In this document: in pieces, positions 1 through 7,752 of the stretch | Position numbering within the stretch: the first letter of the stretch is position 1 | How the letters are laid out: the number at the start of each line of letters is the position of its first letter | Assembly (NCBI GenBank): GCA_023424015.1 | Contig: JAFAEM010000036.1 | Span: 1 to 64,000, forward strand | Reading direction: 5' to 3' | DNA length: 64,000 nt | Origin: Bacteroidota bacterium | Lineage (GTDB): Bacteria > Bacteroidota > Bacteroidia > Chitinophagales > Chitinophagaceae | The notes under the pieces: generated by a model | Seen by the model: the letters and a program-made list of their open reading frames with translations, nothing else | Databases searched by the model: none | Told to the model about the DNA's origin: nothing | Position numbers and translations under genes: made by a program

Positions 1-632
1 CCACTGCCCCCAATCAGATGTGGAGTATTGACTTTATGAGTGACAGCCTGGTCGACGGCCGGAAGTTCCGGTTGCTCAATATCATTGACGATTTTAACCG
101 GGAGTCTCTGGCCATAGAAGTGGATACATCCATGCCTTCACTCAGGGTGATCAGGGTACTTGACCGATTGATAACTGAAAGAGGCTGCCCTTCCAACATC
201 CGGTGTGACAATGGTCCTGAGTTCATTAGTCACAAGTTGGAAGAGTGGTGTAGTCATGAAAGTCGCAGGATCAGCCTTCAGTTTATCCAGCCAGGAAAAC
301 CCATGCAGAACGCATACATAGAAAGAAATAACGGCAGTATCAGGCGAGAACTACTGGATGCATATCTATTTTATAGCCTGGCAGAAGTGCGAGCTATGAG
401 CGAGGACTGGCGTCTGGATTATAACACGGAACGACCTCACAAATCACTGGGTTATCTATCGCCGATAAAATACGCCGAACTGAAAAGAAGTGAGGCAGCT
501 TTATCCACACCGGCAAGCGGAAATCATTTACAAATTGAAGCGCAGCCGGTCGTGGATAAAGCGATGAAATCGAAGAACACTAAATTTGAAAACTCTAACT
601 GACGGTGGCACTAAAAAAGGGGGAGCTTACAG
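1..632 (+). mobile_element. IS3-family insertion sequence, right part only
   Basis: The window opens inside an insertion sequence. The transposase ends at 602, and the roughly 30 bases after it (a G-rich stretch ending in GGAGCTTACA) are the likely right terminus, because IS3-family ends usually finish in CA shortly after the transposase stop. The left end and the upstream orfA lie outside the window, so the inverted repeat cannot be paired and the exact boundary is inference. Confidence 0.4.
3..602 (+). CDS. IS3-family transposase OrfB, 5'-truncated by window edge
   Basis: This is the C-terminal two thirds of an IS3-family transposase, which cuts and joins DNA ends with a retroviral-integrase-type (rve) DDE domain. 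All three acidic catalytic positions are visible: Asp in WSIDFMSD, Asp in RCDNGPEF and Glu in NAYIERNNGS. The IS3 tail signature YNTERPHKSLGYLSP follows. The frame is open to the left edge, so the N-terminus and any frameshift with orfA are not visible. No internal stop interrupts the visible part, so it may be intact. The neighbouring DNA to the right is degraded, as expected around an IS insertion. Confidence 0.88.
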   Translation, partial: TAPNQMWSIDFMSDSLVDGRKFRLLNIIDDFNRESLAIEVDTSMPSLRVIRVLDRLITERGCPSNIRCDNGPEFISHKLEEWCSHESRRISLQFIQPGKPMQNAYIERNNGSIRRELLDAYLFYSLAEVRAMSEDWRLDYNTERPHKSLGYLSPIKYAELKRSEAALSTPASGNHLQIEAQPVVDKAMKSKNTKFENSN

Positions 633-797
633 AAGTACCTGTTGCTACAGGAAATAAGGTTGTGCCGCAACTGGCAAGGTAAAAGCTCCGTTATTTTTAT
701 GATGCACTCTTCGGAGAAAGTTTCCCTTCCTCTGATGTTGGGGCTGTTCGACTTTATTACCTTAGTAACAAGCCTGTCAAAAACGAACTCAACCTTA

Positions 798-1238
798 TTA
801 CCTTATGTCCCACTTTAGTGTCTTTTGGTAATGCATCCATGAGTTTGTATACTCTTCGGCGAATGTTTCCTTCCTCTCGTCGGGAAAACTTGTTGCAGTC
901 GTTAATATACTTCCGTCACTACTAGTTGTTTCAATACGGGTAGGTTGCAGGTGTTTAACATTATCATAGTATTTATTTATAGTATTTGTAATTGGGTTTT
1001 GACCATTTTCATCAAAAATGGTTTCTACTGAAGAGCTATTGTATAGAAAGCAAGAATGCACATAATACACTGAGGCCAGAGGAGCATTAATATCTATGGC
1101 TGTACTCCCTGGGGTTGGTGCGACTTGAACAGTAGGCTTTAATTCAATGGCCTGAACGTCTGCAACACTCTCCTGCAAAACAGTATAACTATTATTGATC
1201 TCTTTTTGAATTGCCCCGTTTCCTACTTGCGCGAATTT
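798..1238 (-). pseudogene. Fragment of a large repeat-type (RHS-like) surface protein
   Basis: The frame is open from 1238 to the stop at 798 but has no ATG; it begins directly after an in-frame TAA, and the only candidate start is a TTG at 1176-1178. The text, with pieces such as YYDNVKHLQPTRIETT and TTATSFPDERKETFAEEY, resembles the strand-turn segments of the large RHS/YD-like proteins common in Chitinophagaceae. A shorter related stretch (RETFSEE on the same strand, near 700-735) lies just downstream, suggesting decay after duplication. I read it as debris beside the IS. The family assignment is tentative and rests on pattern only. Confidence 0.35.
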
Positions 1239-1774
1239 TTAGCTGATTACCGAACCCGGCAAAAAAACACCGAAGAAATAATAGTTGATAATTGATTGAG
1301 CTGATCTGTGGTACTGATAGCGGTGGTGGTCATATTCATAAGTTTTAGAATTAGTTTTCACACGCATTGACCCTGTTCGATGAGCTAAAGATTGAGAACT
1401 GTTTCCATTTTTTATAATATTCCGGCGTATCTTTTTCTACTTCGTAAAAACACAAACACAAAAAATATTTGCCCTTAACTGTAATTGAAATATAAAAAAG
1501 ACAATAAGTCAATACATTAAGAAAAGCGCAGTAGAAAAAATAAGTGGTTACACTTAGGCGGGAACAGGATATGAACATCGGAGATATTCTCCGACGTAAA
1601 CCTGCAATGTTTATTAAAAGACTAAATAAAATGTATCTATTGATTCCTGGTTGCATCCCCCTTTTGTTGGGGATCGGTTTCAATGGTCCCGGCTAAAGGA
1701 ATGACGCATGCTGAAGGTATAATAGTAGAAAAAATTGAGCCCCGAAGAACGGGCAATGGAACAGTGTTCCCCGG
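1239..1774. other. Gene-poor stretch between the RHS-like debris and the pterin dehydratase gene
   Basis: I see no supportable gene here. A minus-strand open frame (1351-1683) is rich in Ile, Phe, Tyr and Cys, lacks any family motif and does not read as a real protein. A short plus-strand frame from 1572 encodes about 41 residues with a hydrophobic middle but has no recognisable context. The base composition is AT-rich, consistent with degraded DNA next to a mobile element. Confidence 0.5.
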
Positions 1775-2074
1775 TTAGTATGTAAACAACTCATCAATCT
1801 TATCCGCAAGTTTGCGATCTTTTTCCGTTACAATATCACCGGCATCGTGGGTCGACAACCAGATCTCAACGGTATTCCATACATTTTTCCATTCAGGGTG
1901 GTGGTCCATCTTCTCCGCCACCAGCGCGATGCGGGTCATGAATGCAAAAGCCTCGCTGAAATTTTTAAACTGAAATTTTTTGTAAAGCTTATTATTTTTT
2001 TCCTCCCATACACTTCTGGCAGCACCTGCCTGCTGCGGGGCGAGTTTTCTTTTTTCTGCAAAGCTTATGTTCAT
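1775..2074 (-). CDS. phhB: Pterin-4a-carbinolamine dehydratase
   Basis: This small cytosolic enzyme dehydrates 4a-hydroxy-tetrahydropterin, recycling the pterin cofactor of aromatic amino acid hydroxylases. At 99 residues it has family length. The active-site block is present: HHPEW at about residues 58-62, a conserved Val-x-Ile-x-Leu strand, then THD at 75-77 and a following Thr-x-x-Asp. It is last in a run of three minus-strand genes (M28 peptidase, IPExxxVDY protein, dehydratase) separated by about 19-24 bp, so it is probably co-transcribed. No aromatic amino acid hydroxylase is visible here, so its partner is unknown. Confidence 0.9.
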   Translation of the reverse strand: MNISFAEKRKLAPQQAGAARSVWEEKNNKLYKKFQFKNFSEAFAFMTRIALVAEKMDHHPEWKNVWNTVEIWLSTHDAGDIVTEKDRKLADKIDELFTY

Positions 2075-2093
2075 GAGGAGTGTTTTAATTAAA

Positions 2094-2543
2094 TCAAAAA
2101 ACCAGATGCTCTTTGTTTTTTATTTTCTCATTGGTCAGCTCTATCACCAGTTGTACCCCGGAGATAGTCCGTATGGGGCTGATGATCCGCTGCAGGTCTT
2201 CATCAGTTACGGTATCATTCTTCATCAGCCACAAAAAATCGAGATGGCGGAATTCGGGTAAAAGGTATTCACCCTCAAATTGGTTGTTATAAAGATAATG
2301 CGAAAGTGATCCCGTGGGTTCGTGGTATTCAAATATCGAAAAAAAATAATCGCGTCTTTTTTTCTTCAACCCGATCTCAAGGTCATGGTTGATCCGGAAG
2401 TCCATCCCCAGCAGGTTATTCAGGTGCCAGCAAAACAGGTAGTCCTTTACCGGCGCCATGATCCCCAGCAACCTGGTATCTTCGAAAAATGCTTCCGCCA
2501 GGTCGTGATTGTTGAGCGATAGTTTCAGGCTTCGTTCCGACAC
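2094..2543 (-). CDS. IPExxxVDY-family protein
   Basis: This 149-residue protein matches the Bacteroidota-restricted IPExxxVDY family, whose function is unknown. The recognisable core is the stretch around DTRLLGIMAPVKDYLFCWHL, followed by a short domain rich in charged and aromatic residues with paired Lys/Arg (KKKRRDYFF). It has no signal peptide and no membrane segment, so it is probably cytosolic. It lies 19 bp upstream of the pterin dehydratase gene and 24 bp downstream of the M28 peptidase gene, all on the minus strand. The family call comes from pattern memory and no biochemical role can be given. Confidence 0.7.
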   Translation of the reverse strand: MSERSLKLSLNNHDLAEAFFEDTRLLGIMAPVKDYLFCWHLNNLLGMDFRINHDLEIGLKKKRRDYFFSIFEYHEPTGSLSHYLYNNQFEGEYLLPEFRHLDFLWLMKNDTVTDEDLQRIISPIRTISGVQLVIELTNEKIKNKEHLVF

Positions 2544-2567
2544 GATGTTTTTTTAAAAATTATCTCA

Positions 2568-4220
2568 TCAAAACTGTATCTCCGATTCAAGCACTTCAGC
2601 GCCGCGTTTGTACTTCACTTTTGTTTTGTCACCCTTGTTGAATTTATTCAGGGCCTGCATATAGGTTTCTACAGAGCTCACGGCATGCTCGCCTAACTGT
2701 ACTATGACATCTCCGGCTTTAAGTCCGGCTTTTGATGCAGGTCGGCCATCGGTCACGCCATCAGCTCTCACGCCTACACCCGAGTAAGTATAATCGGGCA
2801 TGATACCCATTGTTACTTTAAATGATGAAACTGAAACCTGGGTCTCCCTGGTTTTTGTAAAAGCGAGTCTCTGGTTTTGCTTTGCCAGGTTATTGATCAC
2901 GGAGTTGATATAATTGATAATAGCAAGCTCTCCTTCATAATTGATCCGGTCAGCATCATCGCTGGGCCGGTGATAGTCGCGGTGCTGACCGGTGAAGAAA
3001 AATAATACCGGTATATCTTTCCTGTAAAAAGATGTATGGTCGCTCGGACCGGAACCACTCGAATCGATCTTGATGGCAAATGGTAATTTCTTTTCGTTTA
3101 CATTAATGACCGAGGCCCATTGTGGTGAAGTGCCAAACCCACCGACCGCCAGGGCTTTGGTACTGTCGTTGAGCCGGCCGATCATGTCCATATTGATCAT
3201 ATAATTGACCGAACTGAGATCGATCGTCGGATTGTCGGTAAAATATTTTGATCCGTACAGCCCCAGCTCTTCACCCGAAAATGCAATAAAGAGGTAGTTG
3301 CTGTTTTTTGCCTTACCTGATTTTAAAATCCTCGCCAGCTCGATCAGGGCGGCTGTTCCGCTGGCATTATCATCTGCCCCGTTGTGGATGAGTTTTTCAC
3401 CCGTGCGCAGCATTGAGTTGCCGTCTTCACCATAACCCAGGTGATCGAAGTGAGCGCCCAACACCACAGTGGTGGCGGCGTTATTGTCGATATAGCCAAT
3501 CACATTATGTCCTTCGCGTTTCTTGTCGGTAATTTCAACATTCAATTTCAGGTTCAGGGTAGCGGTTTCATCATGCAAATATTTTTTTGCCGCATCCTTA
3601 GTCACATAGATCACCGGTATGGGCAGTGCCTCAGCGCGGTCCTTTGGATTAAACGCAAGCTTGTCGTCCTGCTCGCCTGTATTGAAAAGGATCACAGCAG
3701 TCGCACCTTTATCAAATGCTTTTTTCGAATTGTTCCTGATATAATCTGCCAGGTCGAAATGCGGATTTGATTTATTCTCTTCAAGTATATCTTTCAGGTC
3801 AATAAACCAGGGCATGTCGGGTTCCTGCAGGGCAATAGCCGGTGCAGCTTCGATCTTTTTCTGAGCGCTAAAAATAAGCGGGAAGAATTCGGTTCCGGGT
3901 TTCAGGCTCACGTCGTTGATGCTAAACATGGTTCCCTCTCCGATCTGCTTACCTTCATTGATCTCGAAAGCCTGGTAAAATCCATTTGTACCTTTTGGTA
4001 AAACACCCAGGGTGCGAAACTGTCCGCTGATATATTCCATGGCCAGTTTTTCCCCGGCGCTGCCTGCCCGGCGGCCCTCCAGTTTATCATCTGCCAGGTA
4101 ACTTATATGTTTCTTTAAATTGGCAAGTGTCAGCCGGTCATCTTTTTTTAATTTTTGCGCGGAAACGGTAGAAACTAAAAAAAGCAGGGGCAAAATCAGC
4201 CTGATACGTAAAATGCTCAT
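2568..4220 (-). CDS. Secreted M28-family zinc aminopeptidase with PA and PDZ domains
   Basis: This is a 550-residue exported aminopeptidase. A signal peptide of about 21 residues (hydrophobic run then VSAQ) directs it across the inner membrane. A PA-type insert occupies roughly residues 110-230. The M28 metal site follows: H257 in GAHFDH, D283 in GADDN, the general base E317 or E318 in SGEEL, D345 in NMDMIG and H417 in DYHRPSDD. A PDZ domain at about 465-545 (GLKAGDVIVQLG) closes the protein and could bind substrates or partners. It heads a three-gene minus-strand run, and feoB diverges from it 160 bp away. The peptide substrate is unknown. Confidence 0.92.
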   Translation of the reverse strand: MSILRIRLILPLLFLVSTVSAQKLKKDDRLTLANLKKHISYLADDKLEGRRAGSAGEKLAMEYISGQFRTLGVLPKGTNGFYQAFEINEGKQIGEGTMFSINDVSLKPGTEFFPLIFSAQKKIEAAPAIALQEPDMPWFIDLKDILEENKSNPHFDLADYIRNNSKKAFDKGATAVILFNTGEQDDKLAFNPKDRAEALPIPVIYVTKDAAKKYLHDETATLNLKLNVEITDKKREGHNVIGYIDNNAATTVVLGAHFDHLGYGEDGNSMLRTGEKLIHNGADDNASGTAALIELARILKSGKAKNSNYLFIAFSGEELGLYGSKYFTDNPTIDLSSVNYMINMDMIGRLNDSTKALAVGGFGTSPQWASVINVNEKKLPFAIKIDSSGSGPSDHTSFYRKDIPVLFFFTGQHRDYHRPSDDADRINYEGELAIINYINSVINNLAKQNQRLAFTKTRETQVSVSSFKVTMGIMPDYTYSGVGVRADGVTDGRPASKAGLKAGDVIVQLGEHAVSSVETYMQALNKFNKGDKTKVKYKRGAEVLESEIQF

Positions 4221-4359
4221 GTGAGAATGAATTGAGTCACAAAGTTAATGGGCATAGACTCTTTTCGACGGGCTTAATTCTTAATTTTTCCATCCAAACA
4301 TTTAACGATTCGATTTGTCATTAAATCGTAATTCGTAAAACATTTCATCGCCCAGCCGT

Positions 4360-4367
4360 TATTTTTG
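4360..4367 (+). promoter_or_regulatory. Candidate -7 element for feoB
   Basis: The sequence TATTTTTG, followed by C, fits the Bacteroidota -7 consensus TAnnTTTG. It sits 14 bp before the TTG start at 4382, so the transcript leader would be very short. No clear -33 TTG lies at the expected distance, which lowers confidence. Confidence 0.3.
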
Positions 4368-4381
4368 CAGCCCTTTTAGAC

Positions 4382-6493
4382 TTGGAAAGAAAAAGATTAC
4401 ATATCGCGCTCGTAGGGAACCCTAATAGTGGAAAAAGCTCTTTATTCAACGCACTCACTGGTTTAAAGCAAAAAGTGGGCAATTTCCCGGGCGTCACGGT
4501 CGACAAAAAAACAGGTATTACCTTATTGTCCGGCGAGGAGACCAGCGTCATCGACCTGCCGGGTTCTTACAGTTTATATCCCCGCCGACTCGACGAATGG
4601 GTAAGCTATAAAGTACTGCTCAACCAGGACGAATTGAAAGCCGATGTGGTGGTGGCTGTTGCCGATGCCAGCAACCTGAAGCGGAATCTCCTATTTTGTA
4701 CCCAGCTGATCGATCTCAAGATCCCCGTTGTGATCGCGCTTACGATGATGGACATTGCCGGGAAAAAAGGGATCAAGATCGATATCGCGGAACTGGAAAG
4801 GGAACTGGGTGTACCAGTGATAGCTGTGAACCCCAGGAAAAACAAAGGCATCGCCCAATTAAAAAAAGCGATCGAGCAAACGGCCAGAAGTCTGTACAAG
4901 CCGCCTCTCAATGATTTTATTGACAACCGCGCACTGGCACCCCTGGCCATTGACGAATTAAAAGACCAGTTACCAGGGCTTAGCGACTATAAGGCTATAC
5001 ATTATTTCATCAATCACGAATCTTTTTCCCTCGACGCAGGTATGCAGGAAAAGATCGAAACGATCGAACAAAGGAATAAGTTCAACCATACCAAGACCCA
5101 GGCCGAAGAGATCCTGCAGCGGTACAACCGGATCAAGCATATCATGCAGCTCACTGTTTCGGAACCTGATCCGCTTCAAAAATCATTGTTGACCGAAAAG
5201 CTTGACAATATTTTGTTGCACCGCCGCTGGGGATACCTGATTCTGCTGGCGGTATTGTTCCTGATGTTTCAAAGCGTTTTCTTCCTGGCCAGCTTTCCGA
5301 TGGACTGGATCGATGTTGGTTTCGCCAATGTGAGCAACTGGCTGAATTCGATGCTGCCAGACACAACGCTCACCGATCTTTTTATCAATGGAATTGTAGC
5401 CGGTCTTAGCGGGATCATCATATTTGTTCCCCAGATCGCTATTTTATTTGGTCTTATCACGATCCTGGAAGATACCGGTTATATGGCCCGCATTAGTTTT
5501 CTCACCGACCGTTTTATGCGGAGCGTTGGGCTTAATGGTAAGAGCGTGATGCCCATGATAAGCGGTTTTGCCTGTGCCATTCCCGCGGTGATGAGTGCAA
5601 GAAGCATTGAGAACAGGAAGGAAAGGCTGCTTACCATCCTGATCACACCCCTGATGAGTTGTTCAGCCCGGCTCCCCGTGTACACCATACTGATCGGGCT
5701 GGTTATTCCCAATAATTATCTTTTTGGAGTGATCGGTGTGCAGGGACTTGTGATGCTGGGTTTGTATTTGCTTGGATTTGTAATGGCGCTTGTTGTGTCG
5801 TATGTGGCCAAATGGTTTATTCGCATTAAAGAAAGAAGTTTCTTCATACTCGAATTGCCCGTTTATCGTCCACCACGTTGGAAGAACGTATGGCAAACCA
5901 TGTGGAACAAAGCAAAAATATTTGTGGTTGATGCCGGAAAGATCATCATGGTGATCAGTCTTATACTTTGGGCGGGGAGTTCATTTGGTCCGAAGGAAAG
6001 AATGCACGAGGCAACTCTGCGATATGAGCAGTCGATAGCTGCTCCTGGAGCCGATACCATCGCCATAGAAAATGATTACGATAATGCGAGGCTGGAAAAT
6101 TCTTATGTAGGACTAGCTGGAAAATCCATCGAACCCGTGATTGAGCCCCTGGGTTTTGACTGGAAGATCGGCATCGCCCTCATCACTTCATTTGCAGCGC
6201 GGGAAGTTTTTGTGGGCACCATGGCCACGCTTTACAGCGTTGGCGGCGATGAAAATGAAGGTCCGCTGAAAGAAAAACTCAGGTCGGCCACACGCCCCGA
6301 CGGCACACCGGTATATACCCTGGCCACTGGTGTGGCCCTGATGCTTTTCTATGTATTCGCGATGCAATGCATGAGCACGCTGGCCATCGTAAAAAGGGAA
6401 ACCCAAAGCTGGAAATGGCCCATCATCCAGTTTTTATATATGACAGGTCTGGCCTACCTGATGAGCCTGCTTGCCTACCAGATCCTGAAATAA
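4382..6493 (+). CDS. feoB: Ferrous iron transporter FeoB
   Basis: FeoB imports Fe2+ through the inner membrane and carries an N-terminal GTPase. The G1 loop GNPNSGKS is at residues 12-19 and the G3 motif DLPG at 58-61. The G4 position reads TMMD at 121-124, with Thr where family members usually have Asn. The C-terminal half contains the gate helices with FACAIPAVMSARSIENR and LMSCSARLPVYTILI. At 703 residues it has full family length without a fused FeoA. The start is TTG, since no in-frame ATG exists nearby and the G1 loop begins 11 residues in. FeoA is encoded 4.7 kb away on the other strand. Confidence 0.96.
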   Translation: MERKRLHIALVGNPNSGKSSLFNALTGLKQKVGNFPGVTVDKKTGITLLSGEETSVIDLPGSYSLYPRRLDEWVSYKVLLNQDELKADVVVAVADASNLKRNLLFCTQLIDLKIPVVIALTMMDIAGKKGIKIDIAELERELGVPVIAVNPRKNKGIAQLKKAIEQTARSLYKPPLNDFIDNRALAPLAIDELKDQLPGLSDYKAIHYFINHESFSLDAGMQEKIETIEQRNKFNHTKTQAEEILQRYNRIKHIMQLTVSEPDPLQKSLLTEKLDNILLHRRWGYLILLAVLFLMFQSVFFLASFPMDWIDVGFANVSNWLNSMLPDTTLTDLFINGIVAGLSGIIIFVPQIAILFGLITILEDTGYMARISFLTDRFMRSVGLNGKSVMPMISGFACAIPAVMSARSIENRKERLLTILITPLMSCSARLPVYTILIGLVIPNNYLFGVIGVQGLVMLGLYLLGFVMALVVSYVAKWFIRIKERSFFILELPVYRPPRWKNVWQTMWNKAKIFVVDAGKIIMVISLILWAGSSFGPKERMHEATLRYEQSIAAPGADTIAIENDYDNARLENSYVGLAGKSIEPVIEPLGFDWKIGIALITSFAAREVFVGTMATLYSVGGDENEGPLKEKLRSATRPDGTPVYTLATGVALMLFYVFAMQCMSTLAIVKRETQSWKWPIIQFLYMTGLAYLMSLLAYQILK

Positions 6494-6552
6494 TCCCTCT
6501 TCAATTTTACTATTAAATAGGGCCTGCTGATTAAGGAACAGGTGATTCTCAA

Positions 6553-6655
6553 ACTTTGTGTCCATTGTGGTCCTTCGTGTTCCCGGTGTCCTTAACCTCG
6601 TGGTTTTCCGGGACACAACGCACACAAAGAATGCACGACGGTCACAAAGAAGTTC
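6553..6655. repeat. Imperfect inverted array of TTTGTG/TTCGTG units
   Basis: The left arm (6553 to about 6604) reads as repeated short units such as CTTTGTGTCC, ATTGTGGTCC and TTCGTGTTCC. The right arm, on the opposite strand, gives CTTCTTTGTGACC, TTCTTTGTGTGCG and GTGTCCCGG. The two halves therefore face each other and could form a long imperfect hairpin. Unit arrays of this type resemble those around GxxExxY genes, but no such gene lies here. Confidence 0.5.
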
Positions 6656-6794
6656 CCTATTGGTCAAACACAGAAATGAGTTAAGTACTTCAAAATGGAT
6701 AATAAGGTGCAGGGATTTTGTATAAAAACCGAGTACCTGCAAGACTTGTTTTGCAGGGGAAATGAAGCCAGCCAGCAGACCCCAAATAATCCCA

Positions 6795-6822
6795 ATCCGT
6801 GCAATCCGTGAAATCCGTGGCC
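6795..6822 (+). repeat. Solo 28-bp triple-unit repeat related to the GxxExxY cassette ends
   Basis: Three units of ATCCGTG spaced by two bases, ending in GGCC, align without gaps to the 28-bp repeat at 21176-21203. There are 22 of 28 identical positions, and five of the six differences are C/T changes. It stands alone, 9 bp from the serine hydrolase stop codon. Confidence 0.6.
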
Positions 6823-6830
6823 AAATATCA

Positions 6831-7751
6831 TCAGGGTTTAATTGTATGAAAATCGAGGTCATACTTAGCCGATTCCCATTTATCTTTTGGCTCAAAATAA
6901 TCCCAAACAAGTTTTGATGTCTTTCGCGCCAGTCGCCAGGCTTCGTTGTCACGCTGCCAGCTCTGGTCTTTATTATTCTTTGTAAAAATGCAAAAGATAT
7001 AAGGGTTATGAGGTGCATTGACCAACAATACTTCACTGCGCACTTCATTGACCGCGCCATTCTTGCTAAATACCTGGATATAGGGTGGTATCTGTGAAAC
7101 CGCGTTTTCATCCCAAAAATTCCTTCCCAGGTAGCGAAGCATGTTTTCGCAGGAGGCAGGCGAAAATATTTGGTGACGGTAAATCATTTCAAACAACCGT
7201 GCAATTTCCCTTGGTGTAGTTTGTCCCCAGCCAAATACACTGCGGTTTGCTTCACGACCCGGTGTTCTCGAGTTAACCCGTGTATGCCGGAATCCCAGGC
7301 TATCCAGTATTTCGTTGATGCGGGCGCCGGTGCCCGATAATTTTTGCAACCACAAACTCGCGGTATTATCGCTCATTGTGAGCATCAGCATGATGATCTT
7401 TTCAAGATAGATCTTTTCACCATCCTTAAAAGACCCGAGTATATCCTCACCTGCATAGAGCAGTGAATCTTTATACTCATGTAGTGAGTCATAGTTTAAT
7501 TCCTTTCGTTCTATTTTATCTATTACGCCTACCAGGATCGGAACTTTTACAATACTTGCAGTTGGGAATATTGTATCTGCATTGATCGCCACTGTCTTTC
7601 CTGTTTTCAATTCCTTTACATACACAGCAACCTGGCCGTTAAATCCTTTGATGGCTTCTTCCAGTTTTGCCTGCAGTTTATGGTTCGTCTTTTGTGCTGA
7701 GGTCAATGTCGACAACAGCAACATGACCAGTACAAGATTTATTTGCTTCAT
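6831..7751 (-). CDS. Exported beta-lactamase-like serine hydrolase
   Basis: This 306-residue protein has the penicillin-binding/class A beta-lactamase fold and a Sec signal peptide (hydrophobic run ending TSAQ at 20). Motif 1 is S66-I-V-K69, motif 2 is S127-D-N129, and motif 3 is K230-N-G232 instead of the usual KTG/KSG. The region that should carry the omega-loop Glu (ExxLN) reads GREANRSVFGWGQTTPRE, with no clear equivalent. True beta-lactamase activity is therefore doubtful, and it may act on peptidoglycan peptides or esters. Its ATG lies one base after the stop of the M20 amidohydrolase gene, so the two are probably translated together. Confidence 0.85.
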   Translation of the reverse strand: MKQINLVLVMLLLSTLTSAQKTNHKLQAKLEEAIKGFNGQVAVYVKELKTGKTVAINADTIFPTASIVKVPILVGVIDKIERKELNYDSLHEYKDSLLYAGEDILGSFKDGEKIYLEKIIMLMLTMSDNTASLWLQKLSGTGARINEILDSLGFRHTRVNSRTPGREANRSVFGWGQTTPREIARLFEMIYRHQIFSPASCENMLRYLGRNFWDENAVSQIPPYIQVFSKNGAVNEVRSEVLLVNAPHNPYIFCIFTKNNKDQSWQRDNEAWRLARKTSKLVWDYFEPKDKWESAKYDLDFHTIKP

Positions 7752-7752
7752 T

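Larger units (their letters stand above)
6494..6830. other. Non-coding region between feoB and the serine hydrolase gene, holding two repeat clusters
   Basis: No gene is supportable here. Both genes end into this 337-bp gap. It contains an imperfect head-to-head repeat of short TTTGTG/TTCGTG units at 6553-6655 and a 28-bp triple-unit repeat at 6795-6822, both described separately. The remaining middle part (about 6660-6790) shows no motif that I recognise. Confidence 0.6.

Noticed and set aside
501..509. Perfect DnaA box TTATCCACA
   Set aside because: It lies inside the IS3 transposase coding sequence and stands alone, so chance is the best explanation.
1351..1683. Open frame of 110 codons on the minus strand
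   Set aside because: No family motif, odd composition rich in Cys, Tyr and Phe, no neighbour support; sits in degraded DNA next to the IS.
6434..7111. Long minus-strand frame spanning the feoB end, a repeat region and the serine hydrolase gene
   Set aside because: It overlaps two well-supported genes in other frames and has no recognisable domain.
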